Below, piece by piece: positions 1 to 5,136 of a DNA stretch of 5,136 nucleotides. Source of the stretch: Verrucomicrobiales bacterium (lineage in GTDB: Bacteria > Verrucomicrobiota > Verrucomicrobiia > Limisphaerales > UBA9464); assembly GCA_003445095.1 (NCBI GenBank), contig DLVS01000391.1, forward strand, positions 1 through 5,136, written 5' to 3'. The position numbers and the translations under genes are program-made. The notes below the pieces were generated by a model that worked only from the letters and a program-made list of their open reading frames with translations, did not search any database and had not been told where the DNA came from. Position 1 is the stretch's first letter; each line of letters opens with the position of its first letter.

Positions 1-546
1 CTGTGAGCGCACCGAGCGCTTTGGATACATTCCGGCCAAAATCAACCGGGCGTTGGTGGCCAAGCGCATTGAACCCAAAGAGCTGGGCTTAGCCGGGGCG
101 CTCCAGATTGCGCGGGTGGATCGGTGCATCGGCGCGCGGGCTGAACTGACGCACACGTGGTTGGTGTGTTCGCGAGACGCGCGCACCTGGAGCGAGCGCG
201 AATGGTTGCGGCGCGAATAAGGGCGCTGGGGACCGGAGAATGGCGCGCACTATCGGTTGGATGCCAGTTGCGGGGAAGACCGCAGCTGCGTCCGTCACGC
301 CAATGCGGCCGCGGTGCTGGCGATCTTTCGCCTGTTGTCGCTAGTCCTAAAAGTGCCTTGGGCCAAGGGCTGGCCCAAACGCCAAGCCACCAAGTCCGAC
401 TGGGTGCAACACCATCAGGCCAACCCCCGTCACGGCCTGGTGCTCCTGGTGCTCCTCACCCGTCGCTTGGAAAGCCCAAAACTCAAACTCGCTAAATCCG
501 TCCTACCCGCTCCTCCACGGTCAAAAATGAGTTTGATGCACCCCTG
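1..546 (+). mobile_element. 3' remnant of an ISAs1-like insertion sequence
   Basis: This is the right-hand part of an insertion sequence, identified by the transposase remnant it carries. The left end and the first part of the transposase lie outside the window. The proposed right boundary at 546 is an inference. Read inward from that point on the minus strand, the sequence begins CAGGGGTGCATCAA, and ISAs1-family elements typically begin with CAGGG. The left inverted repeat is not visible, so the boundary cannot be confirmed here. The element is probably no longer able to move on its own, because its transposase frame contains a stop codon. Confidence 0.5.
519..546. repeat. putative right terminal inverted repeat of the IS remnant
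   Basis: The + strand ends in GATGCACCCCTG at 546. On the minus strand it reads inward as CAGGGGTGCATCAA, then a short A/T-rich stretch. ISAs1-family ends typically start with CAGGG, and this position, just past the conserved end of the transposase, is where a right end is expected. The matching left repeat and the target duplication are outside the window or not identifiable. The transposase frame has no stop before this point, which is mildly against it. Confidence 0.3.
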
Positions 547-562
547 CCTCCCGCGCCTCCCG

Positions 563-586
563 CTGCTTTGCTGCTTTGCTGCTTTG
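563..586. repeat. three tandem copies of the octamer CTGCTTTG
   Basis: Perfect copies of CTGCTTTG lie at 563-570, 571-578 and 579-586, in the spacer between the IS remnant and the secreted-protein gene. They are about 50 bases upstream of its start codon. An 8-bp unit can expand or contract by replication slippage. Any change here would alter promoter or leader spacing but not the downstream reading frame. No function is apparent. Confidence 0.75.
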
Positions 587-632
587 CTCGAAACGAGATT
601 GACTATCGAGGTGACCTACCCACACTGACACC

Positions 633-1340
633 ATGCGAACTTCGTCGATGCTTCGCTGGGCTTCAGGGCTTGCCGCCGCGGTCGGCGCCGTGGGTTTCCT
701 TCCGGATGCTAGGGCCATTCAATTCAACATCTCGAGCATTCCGGAACTGCCACTCCACATTATTCCCGGCGGGGCTTTCAGCTTCGGTGGCTTTAAGATC
801 GATAGCGTGGTTGGCGGTACCGGGAGCGCCGTTGGATATGTCGGCGGCATTGGATCGCTAGCCCCATGGGACTTCAAATTCGGTTCGGCATCGACCGTTT
901 CAGGTCCCATTCCCCTTATTGAAACAGCACCCATGTTTCCCGCCAGTGGATTCACCATCTTTGGTATCGTCGACGGTCGGGGTGGGCATGCGGGCGCTAT
1001 GCTCAGCCTTCCAGCCGGAGCGACGAGTCTATATACGCCCATCGCCTCATTCACAGACCTGAGAATTGAGGGCGTGCTTCCAATTGAGGAGGGGGAACCA
1101 TTTGGGCTCCGTACCAGTGACCCTGACTTAGTGGAATTCTTCACTGGCAATGAATTTGTCCTGACATTCTCCTTCTCGCTTGTACCGGGTCGGACCTTGG
1201 CGGACCTCATCGAGAATGGTGGTAGTACGGCGTACTCCGGAGTGTTGTATAGCAGGATCCCCGATTCCGGGACGACGATGGTGTTGATGGGAATCGGTTT
1301 GTGGGGGTTGATGATGGCGCGACGACGGTTAGCGAAATAG
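633..1340 (+). CDS. Secreted VPDSG-CTERM sorting-domain protein of unknown function
   Basis: This 235-residue protein is exported and probably processed at the inner membrane. It has an N-terminal signal peptide: basic start, hydrophobic core at about residues 8-22, and a cleavage site after the A-R-A at 26-28. The C-terminus has the three parts of an exosortase signal: IPDSGTT (209-215), a short hydrophobic segment (216-229), and an Arg cluster (230-232) five residues from the end. This matches the VPDSG-CTERM class known from Verrucomicrobiota, with Ile replacing Val. In that class a dedicated exosortase (XrtC type) is thought to recognise the motif; none is encoded in this window. The body (29-208) is rich in Gly, Ser, Phe and Ile and looks like a beta-rich extracellular domain. 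I recognise no catalytic motif in it. A TGA at 612-614 in this frame makes ATG 633 the first ATG available. The only purine-rich element, GAGGTGA at 608-614, is 18 bases away, too far for a normal ribosome site. ATG 648 would shorten the signal peptide's n-region and also lacks a ribosome site. Function is unknown; the sorting call is strong. Confidence 0.88.
   Translation: MRTSSMLRWASGLAAAVGAVGFLPDARAIQFNISSIPELPLHIIPGGAFSFGGFKIDSVVGGTGSAVGYVGGIGSLAPWDFKFGSASTVSGPIPLIETAPMFPASGFTIFGIVDGRGGHAGAMLSLPAGATSLYTPIASFTDLRIEGVLPIEEGEPFGLRTSDPDLVEFFTGNEFVLTFSFSLVPGRTLADLIENGGSTAYSGVLYSRIPDSGTTMVLMGIGLWGLMMARRRLAK
1257..1328 (+). other. VPDSG-CTERM exosortase sorting signal (IPDSGTT, hydrophobic segment, Arg cluster)
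   Basis: IPDSGTT is encoded at 1257-1277, a 14-residue hydrophobic stretch at 1278-1319, and three Arg codons at 1320-1328. Order, spacing and position at the extreme C-terminus match the PEP-CTERM-like signals, specifically the VPDSG subclass. The hydrophobic part is short and contains two Trp/Gly-rich turns, usual for these signals. Cleavage near the Pro-Asp-Ser-Gly motif is expected from the family but not shown here. Confidence 0.87.
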
Positions 1341-1362
1341 CCGCGCAGGGTCGGCACCGAGC

Positions 1363-1439
1363 TGAAATCCGGGTAAAGTTGGCACTTTGAAAACCGGGTT
1401 CTGAAACCGGGGAGGGACAGTGAAACCGGGGAGGGACAG
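1363..1439. repeat. Cluster of four TGAAA(N)CCGGG motifs with a perfect 19-bp tandem duplication
   Basis: Motif copies start at 1363 (TGAAATCCGGG), 1388 (TGAAAACCGGG), 1402 and 1421 (both TGAAACCGGG). The last two belong to a perfect head-to-tail duplication of TGAAACCGGGGAGGGACAG at 1402-1420 and 1421-1439. The cluster lies in the gap between two convergent genes. The GGGACAG(G)ACC ending recalls short intergenic repeats linked to REP-associated tyrosine transposases in many bacteria, but that link is from memory and only suggestive. No transposase of that type is in the window. A weak imperfect hairpin is possible at 1394-1410 (CCGG with CCGG, loop around CTG). Confidence 0.8.
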
Positions 1440-1474
1440 GACCAATTTCGGCGGGGTCGGCGGGGAAGTGGGGG
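1409..1474 (+). other. G-run cluster with G-quadruplex potential
   Basis: The + strand has G runs at 1409-1412, 1414-1416, 1428-1431 and 1433-1435. These give four runs of at least three G with intervening loops of 1, 11 and 1 bases. Further runs follow at 1453-1456, 1462-1465 and 1470-1474. A three-tier quadruplex is possible, in DNA or in the 3' untranslated part of the upstream (+) transcript, although the 11-base loop is long. Half of the runs come from the 19-bp duplication, so they may be a by-product of it. Confidence 0.4.
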
Positions 1475-1567
1475 AGAGGCAACTATCGGAGAGCAAACGG
1501 CTATCCGGCTGCCGGTGGAATCAGCGGGATGCAAGCGGCTTCACTCAGTCCAGGTTCAGTCAGTCGT

Positions 1568-4500
1568 TTACAATTCCCGAAGTCCATCGAGCAGGCGGGC
1601 TCGCAGCGCGCGGTTGACGGCGAGCCAGGTCCAGAGAAGGCCATTGGCGAGCACCAGCAGCAGAGTCGCTGCTAAGGAACTCCAGGGAATTCCGGCTCCC
1701 GGCGAAAGCACCGAAGGCAATACGGCCAGTCCGGCAGCAACAACTCCAAGCCCGAGCCCCACCGCCAATAGCAGCACGTGCTCCGTGAGTACCAGGCGTC
1801 GTAAAACTGATCGCGAGAATCCGATGGCTTGCATCAGCGCCAGCTCGCCGCGGCGTTCGAAGACGTTGCGCAAAACCACCACGCCCAATCCCACGCTGCC
1901 CAACAACAATCCGAGCCCGCCCAGGATTTGGAAGGTGTTGAGGTACGTGTTCTGGACCGAGTTGAATTGGTTGAGCCGCCGGGTCGTGGGCGTCAGTTCG
2001 AGGCCCACGTCTTGCAAGGCGCGGCTCAATTTCGCCGACAGCGCATCGGTTGGCGACGGCGCGTCCATGAGCAACACGCGATAGCCCCCTTCGCTGGGGA
2101 ATTTTTTAAGAAATTGGTCTTCGGCAATGACGAGACTCCCTTGCAAGATCGAATTCGCAACGGCGCCGACGAGCCGGACTTTGAACGGTTGGCCGCGCTC
2201 ATCCACATAGTCGATGGTATCTCCAATCCGCTTTCCCAAAGCCCACTGAATTGAGTTGGCGTCACCGATGGCAGGAACCTCCGTTGGGTCGGAAGTGATC
2301 GGAATCCCCGCATTCAGCGCCAACCAGCCATTCGTCACAGCGATTCCAGAAGCGAGTTTGGTGAAGGTGAAAGCCCCACGGCGGGCTAGTTCCTCGGGAT
2401 TGACGGCCAACAGTCGGGGGCGCTGAGCTCGGTTTAGATTGAGGCAACTCGCATCGTCTCCGTCGCGAACACGGAAGGGAACGACGCTCACGCCGGCGAG
2501 CTCTTTTGACTCGAGGCCGTAGAATTCCTGACCCTTGCGGCTGTTGAGATCTTGGATGATGGGTAACGTAGTTTCGCCCCACAGCGCGAAGCCGCCGGTG
2601 CCGGAATTTCGCTGTGTCGCATTACGCGTGGCGTCGAGTCGGTTGGCCGCGACAGCCACGATCAAAAAGGCCGCCGATGCCAAGAGCGCCATGGTCCCAA
2701 GTGAGCGAGAAACCCGTCGTGTGAGGCCTCGCAATGCAAGCGCGGGAAGCGAGCTGACCGGCGGACGGTTGTTGTCCGGAGCCGCTATCTCGCCGAGCCA
2801 AACCCGCATCCAGAGCAACGCGGCCACCAACAACAAGGCGCCCGCGCCAAAGAATGTTTCCGGATTGGATTCGCGAGTGGCCCACGCCATTGCGCTAAGT
2901 CCAACACCTAAGATCGTCGTGACCCAGGCGACGATTCGGATCCAGCGCGGCGCTCCGGCCATCGTTCCGAGCAAGTCGTCAGCGCCTTGATTCAACAGCT
3001 CCCGCGCCGGACGCCGCGCCTGCCGACGCAGCGCGACAGCGAGCGTCACGGCCGCCACAATCAAGCTCAGGATTGCGCCCGTCGCGAGTGTGGTCGTCTT
3101 GAGATGGAATTCAATTCCAGCGCCCGCCACCGCGTCCCGCCAGAGCGTGGACAGACCCCAGATGACTCCCTTCGCGTACCAAGCGCCGAGCCCTGCGCCA
3201 ATCACGGTTCCCAATGCCGCGAGCGCCAGCCCCTCGCGAAACAGCAACCGACGAACGCGTTTCGGTGTCCAGCCGAGGGCCAAAAGAATTCCTGTTTCGG
3301 TGGCACGCTGTTCGAGAGAGAACTGAAACAGCATCGCCGTCAGCAGCAGCGCTGAGACAATCAGGAAGAAGCTGAAGCCGATAAAGAGTCCGCCAAAATC
3401 TTGCCCCGACGTCGCTGCCCGCATCGCCACTTCGCGTACTGGTTGCCACACTAGTCCGACGTCCGCCGGATCGAGATTGAATCGAATACGCTTCGTCAGT
3501 GTTTCGCGAAGCTCCGCCACGTCAGCGGCGTTGGTCGAATTTAGACTGGGGAACCAACGAATCGCCGTCAGCTCGCCGAATCGATTCGCCCAAAGCTTCT
3601 GCCCGGCCGCGAGCGTAATGAACGCTTTGGGGGTACCGCGCCATTGCTTCCAATACGCTTCGTCTTGATCGCGAATCGTGTGGACGAGGTCGAATCCGGC
3701 GTCCCAGTCGCGGGTGCTCTCGGCTTTCGCTAGCCCGGGAAACTCGGGCATCAGGGTTCGATCAGCGAAGAGTCCATTCAGCGGGACGATACTGTGAACT
3801 CGGAACATGTTCGTGTGCTCGACCAGTTTCGTTCCGGCATCGACGCGATAGTAAGCCAACGAAACGGAGTCGCCCGGTTTTAGGTGTAGATCGTCCGCCA
3901 ACCATTGGTTGATCACGATCTCGTCATCCCGCAGTCCCGCGGGCGTGTACGGCGGGCCGGCGGCGGTCACCAGTGAATAGGGGGTCAGAGAATCACCGTG
4001 CCCGAGTGAATTGACCAAATACGTCAATACGGGAACCGCCTCGGGGATGTGGGAAGTAGGAGTCGTATTGGTCGAACTACGGAGCGCGGCTGCGACGGCC
4101 GCGGGTTCGAGGAAGATGCGTCGGGTGGTTAGTTCCGCGAAGGGTGGGACTTGAACATTACCCGTCGAAGCTGGCTCAAGCGTGCGGGCGCGAACCAAGA
4201 GCTCGGCGTCCTCAAGATTCCACTGCTCCTCCAGAGCGCTTTGGGCACGTTCCAGAGATTTTGTCGGAGGTCCCATTCTCACCGGCGTTCGCTCCATGGC
4301 ATCCATGGCCCGCTTCCAATCCAGTTCCTCCAGCCACGGCCCCAATCGGCCACGAAAGGGCAACCAGCGAGCCACCGCGATTCGCCCCAAGATCCCATTC
4401 TTTGGCTCAACCAGGCTGCCTTCCGAAAAGACGAGCAGATTGGCAAGGTCGCTGAGCCCCGCCGCTCGACCCAGTTCATCCATATCGACCCACGCGGTAA

Positions 4501-5136
4501 ACGGCGGCGTTTGGTTGGCCTCCAGACCGAAATTCCCCGCGCCTGGAGGTAACACTTCAGAAACCTTAAGCCGCAAGGCTACTGACTGATCGTCACGGGG
4601 GGTGATCACGGCGTCGCGAGACAGGGCGCTCGGCTTCTGGATTCGGATCACCAGCTCGGTCCCTGGGCTCGCGTTTAGAGCCTGAGCCAGAGACGCGTTG
4701 AGTGCGATGGACCCCACAGGTGGCGAGTCCAGCCTCTTAATGCTCCATCCACCTCCCTGCAGCGGGATTTTCTCCTGGCCCAATTGTGCGTTGCGTTGGG
4801 CTATGCTTTGTCCATCGCCAGGTAGGTGCAGCAGGGTCAGGAAATCGCGACGCACGCCTAGAATCTGAACTCGATTGACCCGGGCAGTGCCGTCTTGCCG
4901 CGCGGCCGTGCCGAGTAATTGCAGCACACTTGCCGTGAGCCCTTGAGCTCCTCGAAAGAGAAGTTCCTGCCGAAAGAAGCGGTCACCACCGCGAATGGCG
5001 AAAGAGATGGCCCCGGTGCGTTCCAGCGCCTTCTGCTTCAAACTCTCCCGAACCGAATCGCCCACGGCCAGAGCGCCGATCAACACTGCGGCAGCCGTGG
5101 CGGCACCAGCGAGGACTCCCAGATGTGAACGAAAAT
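1568..5136 (-). CDS. Large ABC transporter permease with two FtsX domains, 5' end off the window
   Basis: This is an inner-membrane subunit of an FtsX/MacB-type (type VII-like) ABC transporter, expected to pair with a separate ATPase not seen here. The frame is open to the right edge. GTG at 5086-5084 is possible but lies inside a membrane segment: 16 more in-frame codons (FRSHLGVLAGAATAAA...) precede it, so the true start is beyond 5136. Residues are counted from that GTG. Membrane segment 1 ends at about 8, followed by VGDSVRESL. A large extracytoplasmic region spans about 9-563. FtsX domain 1 (565-690) has three segments near 565-588, 618-640 and 666-686, with a coupling motif ending ETGILLALG (597-605). 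Two linker segments lie at 714-735 and 745-765. Segment 7 (797-815), a second extracytoplasmic region (816-1050) with DASCLNL (878-884), and FtsX domain 2 follow, the latter with segments at 1052-1074, 1101-1123 and 1136-1157 and ERRGELALMQAIG (1077-1089). Ten segments match the YbbP-like layout, but it is much longer than the ~800 residues of YbbP. Motifs such as PVLTYLVNS (352-360) and PKAFI...GQKLW (486-499) resemble permeases I know from Planctomycetota/Verrucomicrobiota. Substrate unknown; lipid or lipoprotein export is one possibility. It converges on the secreted-protein gene. Confidence 0.9.
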   Translation of the reverse strand, partial: FRSHLGVLAGAATAAAVLIGALAVGDSVRESLKQKALERTGAISFAIRGGDRFFRQELLFRGAQGLTASVLQLLGTAARQDGTARVNRVQILGVRRDFLTLLHLPGDGQSIAQRNAQLGQEKIPLQGGGWSIKRLDSPPVGSIALNASLAQALNASPGTELVIRIQKPSALSRDAVITPRDDQSVALRLKVSEVLPPGAGNFGLEANQTPPFTAWVDMDELGRAAGLSDLANLLVFSEGSLVEPKNGILGRIAVARWLPFRGRLGPWLEELDWKRAMDAMERTPVRMGPPTKSLERAQSALEEQWNLEDAELLVRARTLEPASTGNVQVPPFAELTTRRIFLEPAAVAAALRSSTNTTPTSHIPEAVPVLTYLVNSLGHGDSLTPYSLVTAAGPPYTPAGLRDDEIVINQWLADDLHLKPGDSVSLAYYRVDAGTKLVEHTNMFRVHSIVPLNGLFADRTLMPEFPGLAKAESTRDWDAGFDLVHTIRDQDEAYWKQWRGTPKAFITLAAGQKLWANRFGELTAIRWFPSLNSTNAADVAELRETLTKRIRFNLDPADVGLVWQPVREVAMRAATSGQDFGGLFIGFSFFLIVSALLLTAMLFQFSLEQRATETGILLALGWTPKRVRRLLFREGLALAALGTVIGAGLGAWYAKGVIWGLSTLWRDAVAGAGIEFHLKTTTLATGAILSLIVAAVTLAVALRRQARRPARELLNQGADDLLGTMAGAPRWIRIVAWVTTILGVGLSAMAWATRESNPETFFGAGALLLVAALLWMRVWLGEIAAPDNNRPPVSSLPALALRGLTRRVSRSLGTMALLASAAFLIVAVAANRLDATRNATQRNSGTGGFALWGETTLPIIQDLNSRKGQEFYGLESKELAGVSVVPFRVRDGDDASCLNLNRAQRPRLLAVNPEELARRGAFTFTKLASGIAVTNGWLALNAGIPITSDPTEVPAIGDANSIQWALGKRIGDTIDYVDERGQPFKVRLVGAVANSILQGSLVIAEDQFLKKFPSEGGYRVLLMDAPSPTDALSAKLSRALQDVGLELTPTTRRLNQFNSVQNTYLNTFQILGGLGLLLGSVGLGVVVLRNVFERRGELALMQAIGFSRSVLRRLVLTEHVLLLAVGLGLGVVAAGLAVLPSVLSPGAGIPWSSLAATLLLVLANGLLWTWLAVNRALRARLLDGLREL

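Larger units (their letters stand above)
2..628 (+). pseudogene. ISAs1-family (H-repeat-like) transposase, C-terminal remnant with in-frame stop
   Basis: This is the C-terminal part of a DDE transposase that would cut and join the ends of its insertion sequence. One frame is open from the left edge to an in-frame TAA at 218-220. It then continues in the same frame to TGA at 626-628. Directly after the stop it reads GRWGPENGAHYRLD and then GEDRSCVR (about 221-292). This matches the ISAs1 signature W-x-[IP]-E-N-x-x-H-x-x-L-D followed by E-D-R/S-x-x-R. The Glu of W-x-x-E-N (codon 236-238) is the likely third catalytic acid of the DDE triad. The part before the stop, ending TWSEREWLRRE, corresponds to the segment preceding that signature. 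Because both halves share a frame, the lesion is a nonsense change rather than a frameshift. The last 25-30 codons lie beyond the likely element end and are probably not native. TTG at 257 could open a frame, but that product would lack the catalytic Glu. Family assignment is from motif memory, not alignment. Confidence 0.7.
1341..1567. other. Intergenic gap between convergent genes, no intrinsic terminator seen
   Basis: The 227 bases separate the stop of the secreted-protein gene (1338-1340) from the stop of the minus-strand permease gene (1568-1570). Apart from the repeat and G-run cluster, the only clear symmetry is CCGGC-T-GCCGG at 1505-1515. Its loop is too small and no T tract follows on either strand, so it is not a convincing intrinsic terminator. 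The reading frames crossing the gap look like chance frames. Termination of both genes may be Rho-dependent or may overlap (inference). Confidence 0.6.

Noticed and set aside
157..495. 112-codon plus-strand open frame over the transposase remnant
   Set aside because: It is in a different frame from the one carrying the transposase motifs, and its product shows no family resemblance.
587..597. CTCG-AAA-CGAG inverted repeat as an operator or terminator
   Set aside because: A four-base-pair stem with a three-base loop is within chance expectation, and no T tract follows.
1402..1439. CRISPR-like repeat
   Set aside because: The two 19-bp copies are directly adjacent with no spacer, and there are no further regular units or cas genes.
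1505..1515. CCGGC-T-GCCGG palindrome as a terminator
   Set aside because: A one-base loop cannot form a normal hairpin and no T tract follows on either strand.
719..1534. 271-codon open frame on the minus strand opposite the secreted-protein gene
   Set aside because: It is antisense to a gene with a clear signal peptide and sorting signal. Its product is Pro/Ser/Arg-rich with no recognisable domain.
1515..2084. 189-codon open frame on the plus strand
   Set aside because: It overlaps the permease gene antisense and has the low-complexity Ser/Thr/Arg/Pro composition of a shadow frame in GC-rich DNA.
4144..4589. Three overlapping plus-strand open frames of 103-135 codons
   Set aside because: All lie antisense within the permease's extracytoplasmic region, overlap each other, and show no domain or ribosome site.

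Overview
This high-GC bacterial window most resembles Verrucomicrobiota, probably the Limisphaerales/Pedosphaerales side (inference). Two things point there. One is a secreted protein ending in an IPDSGTT / hydrophobic stretch / Arg-rich tail, the VPDSG-CTERM sorting signal typical of that phylum. The other is a very long FtsX-type ABC permease carrying sequence motifs that I associate with Verrucomicrobiota and Planctomycetota. No rRNA or tRNA is present to settle the taxonomy.

Layout. (1) Bases 1 to about 546 hold the 3' part of an insertion sequence. Its ISAs1/H-repeat-like transposase reads in one frame across the region but is broken by an in-frame TAA at 218-220, so it is a dead remnant whose 5' part lies before the window. 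A plausible right end of the element lies near 519-546. (2) Bases 547-632 are a short spacer with three tandem copies of an octamer. (3) Bases 633-1340 (+) encode a 235-residue secreted, exosortase-sorted protein of unknown function. (4) Bases 1341-1567 form the gap between two convergent genes. It contains a cluster of TGAAA(N)CCGGG motifs, including a perfect 19-bp tandem duplication, and is rich in G runs on the + strand. I see no intrinsic terminator there. (5) Bases 1568-5136 (-) are most of a large ABC-transporter permease with two FtsX domains and about ten membrane segments. Its N-terminus runs off the right edge.

Functional relations. The two intact genes converge, so they are not co-transcribed, and nothing in the window ties them into one pathway. 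Both act at the cell envelope: one is exported and probably processed by an exosortase, and the other is an inner-membrane permease whose ATPase partner would be expected outside the window, beyond base 5136. I see no convincing new defence, secretion or RNA system. The most unusual items are the repeat/G-run cluster between the convergent genes and the very large first extracytoplasmic region of the permease.
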